Source of the DNA: Discostella pseudostelligera
Taxonomy: Eukaryota; Bacillariophyta; Thalassiosirophyceae; Thalassiosirales; Thalassiosiraceae
Direction of reading: 5' to 3'
Assembly: GCA_036940085.1 (NCBI GenBank)
Contig: JALLBK010000119.1
Location: forward strand, 1 to 24,761
DNA: 24,761 nucleotides
Part shown: positions 1 through 8,906 of the stretch, in pieces
Position numbering within the stretch: position 1 is the first letter of the stretch
How the letters are laid out: each line of letters starts with the position of its first letter
Program-made: the position numbers and the translations under genes
The notes under the pieces: generated by a model
Database searches by the model: none
Told to the model about the DNA's origin: nothing
What the model saw: the letters and a program-made list of their open reading frames with translations, nothing else

Positions 1-2
1 GG

Positions 3-1004
3 GGACGCCCACCGATTCATCGTTCCGTCTCCGTCAAGTATTCGAGAATACAACAAGATCTTCATAGCACATGGATTCGCTTACGAACGGGGAAAGAGTT
101 TAGCAGATTGTTGTTCCCCAATCCAGTATGCTTTTTGTCAACGTGGAAGGTATCTGCATCATCTCCGGCGACGGCATCGTCGTCGGCGCATCATGATAAT
201 GCAGTTGTGACTGCGGTGGGCAGTGATAATACAAGAAGTGGCGAGTATTCACAACTACAACATGCAGGAAATGCCATGGTCCTCTCGTGGCTCACACCGA
301 CCAACAATTCAGGACGGTTCATGTTCTCCATTAACAAATCTCGATATTCAGCATCACTACTTGCACCACCAATGACCGACGCAACAACATCTACTCAGAG
401 ATATCGTACTGGTGTTGAATTTACACTGTCTGTCCCAACTCGGGGTATGGAGCAGGTGATATTAGATACTGGTTCCATTTCGGGAAGATTTGGGTCCAAA
501 TTTGCATTGGAAAGAGTGGCGGATAGTCGGAATCATTCCAATAATAATGAAGTAAATGATACATTTTCGGTGGATTCAATCAGCAATAGGAAGAGAAAGA
601 AACAAAAAATGCAACAATTATCAGCAACGGGTGTTCCTGGACTGACACCCATTCCGTACTGTTCTGCTACAGATCAAATGTCTCCGCAGACATCTCTATT
701 CGTCATCGATGGGACGGTGGCATTTATGAAATGTCGAACGTATGGAATTAACGGATCAACAATGCCTGGCGAAAACCAAGCTGAGTCGGATGCAAGATTG
801 CATACTGGTAATGAAGATGATGTCACGCAGCAAGCAATCATAGATCATGATCATCTTTTAGTCATGGCGGAGGTGGTTGATGCACATGTTCATCGCTTGT
901 ATTGGGATGACAAAAAATTGCTATTCCGTCCAGTTACGGAAGACGTGCCTCCTTATTTGACGTTCCTTGGATCACAGACGTTCGGATATATGAAAACATC
1001 ATAA
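3..1004 (+). CDS. Flavin-reductase-like (FMN-binding split barrel) protein, 5' end outside window
   Basis: The reading frame is open from base 3 to the TAA at 1002-1004 with no ATG near the left edge, so the gene starts outside the window. About 333 residues are visible. Near the start, LLFPNPVCFLST followed by NAMVLSWLTPTNNSGRFMFS matches the opening strands of flavin-reductase-like domains. The later GVEFTLSVPTRGMEQVILDTG and GRFGSKFA blocks, and HLLVMAEVVDAHVHRLYWD near the end, fit the rest of the FMN-binding split barrel. Members reduce or bind flavin using NAD(P)H; the substrate here cannot be told. A Ser/Asn- and Lys-rich insert (about 540-620) separates the two halves of the fold and looks lineage-specific. 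It converges with the next gene across 114 bp. The family is fairly sure; the exact activity is unknown. Confidence 0.75.
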   Translation, partial: GRPPIHRSVSVKYSRIQQDLHSTWIRLRTGKEFSRLLFPNPVCFLSTWKVSASSPATASSSAHHDNAVVTAVGSDNTRSGEYSQLQHAGNAMVLSWLTPTNNSGRFMFSINKSRYSASLLAPPMTDATTSTQRYRTGVEFTLSVPTRGMEQVILDTGSISGRFGSKFALERVADSRNHSNNNEVNDTFSVDSISNRKRKKQKMQQLSATGVPGLTPIPYCSATDQMSPQTSLFVIDGTVAFMKCRTYGINGSTMPGENQAESDARLHTGNEDDVTQQAIIDHDHLLVMAEVVDAHVHRLYWDDKKLLFRPVTEDVPPYLTFLGSQTFGYMKTS

Positions 1005-1118
1005 ATGACAATCGCCCAATACCACCATCTCTGTTCAGTAGCCTGACATCATTACGAGAGAAGAACAAATACTAATCGTTACAATTATTACTTAGCGTCC
1101 AACTGTACATCTCAGATA

Positions 1119-4100
1119 CTAAGCCATGCCAAGCATCTTCTTCAGCTTCTTAAACTGATCATGCGCACCATCGGCATTTTGTATCCCGACGACTGACACC
1201 TTGATCGATTTTCCCAACGCTTTGCCGAGATTTCTTTTATTCAACTCATACAGTACCGGAAGCTCGTCTGCACTTGCCATGTCTAATATTTCTTGCAATT
1301 TTGAGTCTATTGCACCATATTCATCGAGATTATTCGCCATTACAATCATTTTCACCTTGTGAGCACGTATACCCCGTGCCACCTCACGCAAACCCATGAC
1401 TAACCGGCGTCGTGATCGGGCATTTTTGTCATCCTTGGACCGTTCCTGCAATCTCATCAATTCGCCAAGCATATCGATTAGTAACGGAACTGCCCTCTCG
1501 TCGGCAATTTTTGACGCGTATGATCGAGGTGTTCCTGCATTCGGGACTTTGGGAACTCGTTTGCACGCCGCAAATTGCTCAGATATTCTCTTACCACCAG
1601 ATAACATTATGGGTAATGGATCGCTCTTGGTTTGCTCTTTCGGGGACGAAGAGTCGGTGCCTCTGATCTCTCTAACTGATGCGGATAATTGACGACCCCC
1701 GAACACCATCCCGTCAAGCTGTTGCGCCGCCTGCTGGGCAACCTGGTGACCTTCAAGATACGATATGAATACATCTCCTTTCTGCCCACCATCGATCTCG
1801 GCGAGTACCTTTTCGATGATTCCATGTTGTTCAGCCAAATTTCTGATGTCGTTTAGGCTTTCGCTTAAGCAATCCTCATCTTCAAGGTCATCATCATTCA
1901 GAACCTTGCTCAGGATTACTTCGCCAGCTGTAGATTGTTGATTATTCTGTGACGAATCATCATCCAGACTGACAAGGATCTTGGATCCACTAACAATGAG
2001 TCCATTAATCTGTTTCAGTGCCATATCTGCAGAATTTCGGTTATCGTAAGTGATATATACGTTGCCTCTGTTGTCTCCGTTTGTTTCCCACTTGGTGCCT
2101 ACCACTTGCCCATATTCTGCAGCCAATCCTTTCAAGTCTTCAATGCTCTCATGAAGGGCTTCCTCGTCTTCGTAGTCATCCTCGCACAGAATATTGTGAA
2201 ACACTATTGTTGCGATTGTCACTGCCTCGGTATTTGCAGTGTGTATATTGTTGCTTGAATTATCATCGCTCGCATTCATGGACGACTTTCTTTCGTTCAC
2301 AACTCTTAACGCGGCGAGGCGCCATAGGCGTTCAGTATCGGCAGACGGAGGGATACCCGCTGCACAATCACTAAAGTTAGCCAATTCCATTGAGTTCAAT
2401 ATGCTCGTGCGGATCTTCTGTCCACCCACGATCATCCCTTCTAAAATTTCGTTCGCGGCACACGCATCCTCTTTGGATGCGAAACGAACAAATGCTAATC
2501 CAATGTGTTCATTGGTTACAAGCGCGTCATTTTCATCCGTTGTTATGTCGCCTACGCTATCCTGCGGACGTGGGATGAACACGGATAGAACCTCTCCCAC
2601 CCTTCCCGCCAACTGAATTAAATCAGATAGGATCTCATCATACTCATCCTCGTCGACAAGATTGTCCTCGGGACGGATAAAATTTTCTATAAGCAGCGTT
2701 GTTGACATAGCTTCCTTCGCCACCTCCATCGCAGCAGCCTGGATTGACGGGCTGCCATCCGTCTTCAGACGCTTTGTACAAGGCTCTTCATCACAATCCA
2801 CAATCCCATTCTTCTCCTTCCACACCCGCAATCGTTCCTTTAACACCTTCTTTTTCAATGTCGTTAATTTCTTCTTACGAGGTGTGGAGTTGGTGGCTAT
2901 CAAACGCTGTCGTCCCTTTTTCGTGTCTCCTGCTGCAAAATTCATGCATCCTCTTCCATCTGCCATGGCTCCTCTCGTGGATGAGGATGGTGCGCTTCGT
3001 TTGTTTCCCACCATACTGGTCGATGATGTGTTGCAGTTCTTTTTTGTTGCCAAGGCACTGGAATTCGCGTCCTTAGAAACCATACCACGAGCTACCACAG
3101 CCTGGTTCGAAATGAATGATGCGAGACTAGCCTGAGGTGCACCTTTCTTTGAAGAAGATTTGCTCTTCGATTGCTGTTTGTCGGTGGTGAAGTTCATCGC
3201 TTTTGTCATCGGAAGCGGTGGCGGCGGTGGATTCTGGTAGCCAAGTTGACTTCGCGACAATGTTGATGCCATCGAAAGTGATGGGAAATCCCCCACCTTA
3301 ACCACCGGCTTTTCCTTATTCACGTTCGGCGTCTTTGCACTGTCGGATTCGCTATGACGTTTGCCCCAAGAGGACGTAGGTGGAAGAGATGCAGACGACG
3401 GAAGCTCTACTTTCGCCGACGCAGGTGGTTCCTTACTTTGTTCATTCAACGGAGGAAACATAGTACTGCTGCTGGCAGCATGTGGCTGCTTGAATATAAA
3501 CGGCTTTGTGTGTTCTTTTGATTGTAAAGTTCCAGTTGGATAGGAAGTGTATGTTGCTTCAGTGCCCCAAGCAAACGCTTTCTTTGTCGACCCCTTTACC
3601 TCCGCAGATGTTGCTGATGATGTTGTAGATGTTGTTGTTGCTGCTGCTGATGCTGGCAAAGGCGATGGGTTGGGCTTTCCCCAAGCAAATGGCTTTTTGG
3701 CTACCGCTTTTGCATCGGAGAAGGCAGGATCAGCTGACGCCGAAACAGACTGATTGGATGCAGACGATGATTTTGCAGCTGCTTCTTGGAGGGTTGATTC
3801 TGGCTTATTCCAAGCAAATGGTTTCTTTGCAGTCACTTGCGCATTCGACGACGTGGAATCCGGAATTGCACCTTTGATTGTATTACTATTCTCATGCGCT
3901 TTTGAATTGGATGCTACTTGCCTTGCGGGGTTTGCTTGCCGATCGATATTATTTCTGGAGGGAGGTACATCTCGCTTGATAAATTGGCGCCCCTGATTAG
4001 AGCCTACAGATTCCACCGACTCACACCCACGTGGATATTGTGGAAGAGACTGTCCTCGTTGCCATTCTCTTTGTCCGTCTGTTGGCCACTCTCGATGCGG

Positions 4101-4394
4101 ATGATGTGGTTGTTGGCGCTGTTGCTGGTTCTGATGACTACCGAACTGTCGCAGGCGAAATTCTTGATCATGATTTCTATATCGCTCCTCTCTACTGTTG
4201 CCTCGATTGTATCCGTCAAAATCTGATCCGCTGTTACCCCACCCATTGCGCCCGTCGCCATTGTGCCCATGATATCTATCACCTCTTACGACAGCATCTT
4301 CTCCCATTCTTCTATGATGAACAGGATTCGGCTGCTGCTGCTGCGCCACGCCATCATCGGGTGTCCAATAGCGGCTGCGCCATCGACCCGACAT
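1119..4394 (-). CDS. SECISBP2: SBP2-like SECIS-binding protein with three U2AF-homology-type RRMs and a C-terminal L7Ae domain
   Basis: Single-exon frame of 1091 residues; ATG at 4394, TAG at 1119. Residues 1-120 are rich in R, G, Q and H. Residues 190-305 contain a repeated KKPFAW-type motif. A GDFPSLS motif lies near 368 and a basic, probable nuclear-localisation segment at about 505-528. Three RRM-like domains follow (about 565-668, 725-811, 823-908). Each has an acidic first helix (DEDEYDEIL, EDEEALHESI, EDEDCLSESL), and the first has an IPRP strand, like the U2AF large-subunit UHM. Residues about 950-1091 are an L7Ae domain of the SBP2 type: RRRLVMGLREV, LNKRNLGKALGKS and KVSVVGIQNADGAHDQF align closely with animal SBP2. 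SBP2 binds SECIS hairpins in selenoprotein mRNAs and recruits the Sec elongation factor to the ribosome. The SBP2 assignment rests on the C-terminus; the role of the RRMs is inference. Confidence 0.82.
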   Translation of the reverse strand: MSGRWRSRYWTPDDGVAQQQQPNPVHHRRMGEDAVVRGDRYHGHNGDGRNGWGNSGSDFDGYNRGNSREERYRNHDQEFRLRQFGSHQNQQQRQQPHHPHREWPTDGQREWQRGQSLPQYPRGCESVESVGSNQGRQFIKRDVPPSRNNIDRQANPARQVASNSKAHENSNTIKGAIPDSTSSNAQVTAKKPFAWNKPESTLQEAAAKSSSASNQSVSASADPAFSDAKAVAKKPFAWGKPNPSPLPASAAATTTSTTSSATSAEVKGSTKKAFAWGTEATYTSYPTGTLQSKEHTKPFIFKQPHAASSSTMFPPLNEQSKEPPASAKVELPSSASLPPTSSWGKRHSESDSAKTPNVNKEKPVVKVGDFPSLSMASTLSRSQLGYQNPPPPPLPMTKAMNFTTDKQQSKSKSSSKKGAPQASLASFISNQAVVARGMVSKDANSSALATKKNCNTSSTSMVGNKRSAPSSSTRGAMADGRGCMNFAAGDTKKGRQRLIATNSTPRKKKLTTLKKKVLKERLRVWKEKNGIVDCDEEPCTKRLKTDGSPSIQAAAMEVAKEAMSTTLLIENFIRPEDNLVDEDEYDEILSDLIQLAGRVGEVLSVFIPRPQDSVGDITTDENDALVTNEHIGLAFVRFASKEDACAANEILEGMIVGGQKIRTSILNSMELANFSDCAAGIPPSADTERLWRLAALRVVNERKSSMNASDDNSSNNIHTANTEAVTIATIVFHNILCEDDYEDEEALHESIEDLKGLAAEYGQVVGTKWETNGDNRGNVYITYDNRNSADMALKQINGLIVSGSKILVSLDDDSSQNNQQSTAGEVILSKVLNDDDLEDEDCLSESLNDIRNLAEQHGIIEKVLAEIDGGQKGDVFISYLEGHQVAQQAAQQLDGMVFGGRQLSASVREIRGTDSSSPKEQTKSDPLPIMLSGGKRISEQFAACKRVPKVPNAGTPRSYASKIADERAVPLLIDMLGELMRLQERSKDDKNARSRRRLVMGLREVARGIRAHKVKMIVMANNLDEYGAIDSKLQEILDMASADELPVLYELNKRNLGKALGKSIKVSVVGIQNADGAHDQFKKLKKMLGMA

Positions 4395-4748
4395 ATTATT
4401 CTAATGTAAAGATCTTGTCAGGCGTTGTATGTGAGATGATCTTGCTGCGGTTAGGAGTGATGCCTACGCCTACGGACGAGGCTGCGCCATGGCCATGGTC
4501 TGACGAGAGCAAGGAGCAGGTCGATAGATAGAGATAAAGTGAAGAGAAGATGAGAGAAGAGCGGTATTACTTTTGGCGGGAAAGTGACGTTCTGTCCTTC
4601 GACAGCCTTCGAAGTGAGCTTGTCACAGAGCCCGTCTGTCCGTCGACAATGATCCACGTGGAAGAACAGCTTCTACCGGTCCGTCCGTCGGCCGGCGTGC
4701 TGCTAGCGGTGGGCGGTGGCGGCATGCATGTGGCAATCGGCGCATACC
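4395..4748. other. Divergent intergenic region between the SBP2-like gene and the plastid-protein gene
   Basis: This 354-bp stretch lies between two divergent start codons and should hold both promoters. It contains an E2F-type TTTGGCGGGAAA at 4572-4583, directly followed by a TGACGT half-site (4585-4590), and an 8-bp palindrome CCACGTGG (4654-4661) with a G-box core. Open frames crossing it are short and resemble no family I recognise. Confidence 0.5.
4572..4583 (+). promoter_or_regulatory. E2F-like site TTTGGCGGGAAA
   Basis: An exact 12-mer matching the known E2F/DP consensus. It lies 178 bp upstream of the SBP2-like ATG and 165 bp upstream of the plastid-protein ATG. The reverse complement occurs at 10318-10329 and an 11/12 version at 12834-12845. 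Binding is inferred from consensus only. Confidence 0.4.
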
Positions 4749-5909
4749 ATGACCATGACCATGGCGAAAACATCATTGGTACGAACCGCTCTCCTCCTCG
4801 CGTATGCGACGACAACGACGACGCTGTCAGCATCCTTCGTCGTCGGATTCGCCGTTACCAACTCCAATCTTTATTCATCTCGACGTAAATTGTTGTCTTG
4901 TCGGCATGATGATCGGCAATCGCCCACCTTCGTCGGCAGGGGTACTACTACTCATCGCCGCCGTCAACAGCGACATCCACACCACCAGAGACGACGATGG
5001 CAACAACAACATCCAACAATCACTCCGAAAACAACTTCTACTACCCAATTACAAAACAATCTGTACGACGATTGGTCATCTGACTTATTATCCTCGTCCC
5101 AATCAGAATACACATATGATGGTTTACAATTATTGGCAACAGATGATATGGAAGAATCCATCGTAATGTGTTTGGAAGAGTTGATGGACAGTGAATTTGG
5201 CAAGACCATGTTTGGGAGGCATGATATACCGGCTTCTGTGGGGTAAGCTCGTGGATCCGTGTCCATCATCGAGAGAGAAATTCCTTGTGCACCATCATGC
5301 AACCGCCAACCGCACCTGCCATCTAATGCATCCTTTTTTGCATCTTCTTCACGTCCAAATATGATAATGCAGTATTACCGGGTCTATTGAATTCGTTTCA
5401 CTAGAAGGACCAGAAGTTACACTGAGTCTTACTGGTAAATTCTGGCATCGCCGAGGCAAGTGCTAGCAAATTTGCATCGTTTCAATAGATGAGCATTCCA
5501 TCGTTTATCTATGCCAACAATCACCATCTTCCTCACCTTGCGTGTGCTGTTTATCCATACTGTGAAACAGAAACCGTTCTGGGGAAAGCTGCCATGTACC
5601 TCAATGCGCGCATTCCAGAGTTAACCTCCATTCGAGTCGCGTCGCCCGATGAGCTGGCGGACTTTGAAGATATAGTTGATGAATATACTGGCGAGGTAAT
5701 CTATCGGTGAGTGACACAATTGATTGAAGAAAACCCATCTATCATAGAAAAGTGCAATTGACATGGATGCTATTGTTCTCTTTAGGGAAGACAAGCGGTC
5801 GCCAGACTTCAATGGTGATAGGGAAACGATGGAATATCAAGGGCTTGATCCTGATGCACGGGGTCCATTCGTATTTGCCAGTGGCGGCAGTATGATTCGT
5901 CCAGCGTAG
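4749..5909 (+). CDS. Probable plastid-targeted protein of unknown function, four exons
   Basis: Proposed exons: 4749-5242, 5373-5455, 5571-5706, 5786-5909, giving 278 residues. Introns 1 and 3 are GT-AG (GTAAGC, GTGAGT). Intron 2 (5456-5570) fits a GC-AG type with donor AG|GCAAGT; this keeps the fragment GKFWHRRETVLGKAAMYLN in frame. A GT donor at 5435 is also in frame but drops GKFWHRR. The start 4749 was chosen over 4728 because it has A at -3; ATGs at 4755 and 4761 are also possible. The N-terminus (MAKTSLVRTALLLAYA...SASFVVGFAVTN) looks like a signal peptide followed by a Phe-containing cleavage site, as in bipartite plastid presequences of diatoms. Residues about 30-90 are Arg/His/Gln-rich; the C-terminal 130 residues look like a folded domain. 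I do not recognise the family with certainty and assign no function. Confidence 0.65.
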
Positions 5910-6309
5910 GATGGAAGAACTCAGTAGATTGTTGCCTCGTTTTCTCGGGCGGAATCAAGCTGGGCCACTGCACAACGTGGCATGACGCCTGACGCTATCC
6001 GCCGCACCCATTTCCCATACAATATTGATGCAGCGATTGCAAAGTGGGCACATAAATAAAATCAATATACATTACTGTAATGATCGGCACACACAATCAA
6101 GGCTGAGAGTCCTCTAGCTATCCCATATCTAAGATATTATTTGGTTGTCAATATATCATGACTGTACATACATCCCCATTCACGAAACAATCAATACCTT
6201 TCCAGTTTTACGTAGTTATTCCGCCCTCTAAATCATTCGGCTCCCTAAGCACCAAAACGATCCACACAAACGATATCCAATCACCACCCGACCAACCACA
6301 TCCACGTAT
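5910..6309. other. Intergenic region; mostly the left unit of the 935-bp duplication
   Basis: Bases 5910-6015 are unique sequence after the plastid-protein stop. From 6016 onward the sequence is the 3' flank of the truncated CRAL-TRIO copy and is repeated at 6951-7244, with one difference seen (C at 6051, T at 6986). No additional gene is supported. Confidence 0.6.
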
Positions 6310-7886
6310 CTACTTCTTTTGCATCTCCTCCCATTCCTTCGCACTCGCCTCCAACCGTTCAATCATACCAAAGTAATCAAACTTGAGCGTTCCCTGTCCC
6401 TTATTCTTACTATATCCCTCCTCAGGGTAATACTTATCATGGTTGGCTGGCCCACCAAAGAAAGTGGGAATATCCTCCTCGCCATGCAGTAACCACTCGG
6501 TGAGAATTTTTCGTGCATCGGCCTCATCCTTTAGTAGGAACTTGCCCGCCAATCGGCCTGGCATCAATGGCATAAGTAGATTCATAACGAATTGAATAAT
6601 CGATCCCACTGGTGCCGAAAGCAAGACGTTTAGTCGATCGGGATATCCGCGTACTAAGGCCTTGAGCACGTTGATCATAAAGCTAGGCACGGGAGGTGGG
6701 GGGCTGTTGGAATCACTAATCACGACAAAGTCGGTAACTCCCTCGGGCATGGCACGTATTCCGGCATCGGCAATTAGGATGAGTGCATTCACCTCGGCTT
6801 CGACATTGGGATACCACGGCTTACGTCCACATCGGATCCACAATACTGGTTTACCCTCCTTTGTCACACCGTGCCAGTAGAGACTGGCATTGTTGAGAGA
6901 ATAGACCAATGCCTTGGCTTTGACAAGTTTGTCCGGTTGTTCAACTGCCTCATACAATATTGATGCAGCGATTGCAAAGTGGGCATATAAATAAAATCAA
7001 TATACATTACTGTAATGATCGGCACACACAATCAAGGCTGAGAGTCCTCTAGCTATCCCATATCTAAGATATTATTTGGTTGTCAATATATCATGACTGT
7101 ACATACATCCCCATTCACGAAACAATCAATACCTTTCCAGTTTTACGTAGTTATTCCGCCCTCTAAATCATTCGGCTCCCTAAGCACCAAAACGATCCAC
7201 ACAAACGATATCCAATCACCACCCGACCAACCACATCCACGTATCTACTTCTTTTGCATCTCCTCCCATTCCTTCGCACTCGCCTCCAACCGTTCAATCA
7301 TACCAAAGTAATCAAACTTGAGCGTTCCCTGTCCCTTATTCTTACTATATCCCTCCTCAGGGTAATACTTATCATGGTTGGCTGGCCCACCAAAGAAAGT
7401 GGGAATATCCTCCTCGCCATGCAGTAACCACTCGGTGAGAATTTTTCGTGCATCGGCCTCATCCTTTAGTAGGAACTTGCCCGCCAATCGGCCTGGCATC
7501 AATGGCATAAGTAGATTCATAACGAATTGAATAATCGATCCCACTGGTGCCGAAAGCAAGACGTTTAGTCGATCGGGATATCCGCGTACTAAGGCCTTGA
7601 GCACGTTGATCATAAAGCTAGGCACGGGAGGTGGGGGGCTGTTGGAATCACTAATCACGACAAAGTCGGTAACTCCCTCGGGCATGGCACGTATTCCGGC
7701 ATCGGCAATTAGGATGAGTGCATTCACCTCGGCTTCGACATTGGGATACCACGGCTTACGTCCACATCGGATCCACAATACTGGTTTACCCTCCTTTGTC
7801 ACACCGTGCCAGTAGAGACTGGCATTGTTGAGAGAATAGACCAATGCCTTGGCTTTGACAAGTTTGTCCGGTTGTTCAACTGCCTC
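6016..7886. repeat. 935-bp direct tandem duplication, two units
   Basis: Unit 1 runs from about 6016 to 6950/6951 and unit 2 from 6951 to 7886, at a constant offset of 935 bp. The encoded C-terminal residues and the 3' flank are the same in both; the one difference I found is C6051 versus T6986. Each unit carries the last 212 codons plus stop of the CRAL-TRIO gene and about 294 bp of 3' flank. The junction (GCCTC|ATAC) shows about 1 bp of shared sequence. This is either a very recent tandem duplication or an assembly artefact. Confidence 0.9.
6310..6951 (-). pseudogene. Truncated duplicate of the CRAL-TRIO gene, lacking its 5' part
   Basis: This segment encodes the same C-terminal residues as the intact gene at 7245-8475 but lacks exon 1 and the start of exon 2. 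The shared part begins at EAVEQPDK. Upstream in the same strand the frame runs into the 3' flank of the intact copy and gains no ATG before the lipid-binding domain. It therefore has no start codon or promoter of its own and is probably a non-functional remnant, unless it is expressed by read-through of the intact gene. The absence of coding changes suggests a very recent origin. Confidence 0.8.
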
Positions 7887-8475
7887 GGGTGCGGTTTCGG
7901 GACCATTGGCCAAATGAACAAGGCTTTCCATCTCCGGTGCACCGGCCTGTTCTCGCCATTCCATTACGTGGGTTAGTTTCTCCATGGTGTATTCCAATGG
8001 ACGACGAACGGTGGGGTCTTTGGAGTAGGGTTTCGATGCCACCGATTTCACGTAGGCGTCGCTAAAATGTGTGAATTTGATTTTTATTGTGTGGCATGCC
8101 GCGAGATTTAGGGTGGAGAGATGTGGAGAAAAGAGAGAAAGAGAACGAGGGATTGAGCCGGGGATTATTATTTGAATGTCATTGAAGCCAAAGCAATCAT
8201 CGAGAAACCAATACACTCAGCAATCATACACCATGAAATGACACTCCAAAACTACCAACACACCCCCGCCGTCTTCTCTTATTCACTCACCTCAAATACG
8301 AATAATCGTCGGGGAATTCACAAGCCAATTCCGCCCGTATGATGCTCATCTCCTCCTTCGTTACCTCGAATTCCTCTCCGCTGGCATCGACCTCCTCGTC
8401 GGCAACTTCTTCGGCGATTTCGGCCTTGGCCTTTTGGACCTCCTCGGTGGCGTCTATCTTCTTCTCGTCGGCCAT
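7245..8475 (-). CDS. CRAL-TRIO (Sec14-like) lipid-binding protein, two exons
   Basis: Exon 1 is 8475-8291 and exon 2 is 8061-7245; the intron 8062-8290 has donor GTGAGT and acceptor TTTTAG. The joined protein is 333 residues and begins MADEKKIDATEEVQ in a strong ACC-ATG-G context. The splice restores PDDYSYLSDAYVKSVA. Residues about 1-45 are acidic and Ala/Glu-rich, followed by a CRAL-TRIO N-type helical part (DAYVKSVASKPYSKDPTVRR...EWREQAG). The lipid-binding lobe (about 125-290) has ASLYWHGVTKEGKPVLWIR, ISDSNSPPPPVPSFMINVLKALVRGYPDRLN and PVGSIIQFVMNLLMPLMP. Such proteins carry or sense phosphoinositides, other phospholipids or hydrophobic ligands; the ligand here is not predictable. It is divergent from YKT6 with 431 bp between start codons. 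Its 3' two-thirds are duplicated downstream. Confidence 0.85.
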
Positions 8476-8906
8476 GGTTACTATTACTACTTCTCCTGTT
8501 TCGTCTTTTGGCGTTGGTGTCGTCGGGTAGGTGGCTGTCGGTGGGCGGATAGGGCGGCGGTAGGGGTCGGCAATCCAGCGTCAGAATTGTTGGCAATGCC
8601 ATCGAGGCCAGATGAGGGCGGGCACGATGACGACGCACGGCAAAGGCAGAGCACGGACAAGAGAAGGAGATTCAAAGAGACGGACGACGTACAGATGAGA
8701 TCAACGGCCAAACCTCCAAGAAAACATATTGAGTTCCTTCGTAGAAAAAGGAGGAAGGGGGCAACGGAAATTTGAAATTAGTATGTACGTACAATTTACG
8801 TAAGCGTCCGTCGGTCCTTCGGTCTGTGTCCGCTTTCAAGCCAAAACCCAAAACCAAAACAACCCCAACGATCCACACCCCCCAACAGCCCAAACGAATT
8901 CGAACG
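8476..8906. other. Divergent promoter region between the CRAL-TRIO gene and YKT6
   Basis: A 431-bp gap between two start codons, with no supported gene. It contains two 8-bp palindromes with ACGT cores, GTACGTAC (8785-8792) and TTACGTAA (8796-8803), three bases apart. TTACGTAA matches a known bZIP-type site; its use here is inference. Short open frames in this gap have low-complexity translations. Confidence 0.4.

Noticed and set aside
2662..3135. 157-codon and other open frames on the plus strand opposite the SBP2-like gene
   Set aside because: They are antisense shadows of a long, well-supported coding frame and show no domain of their own.
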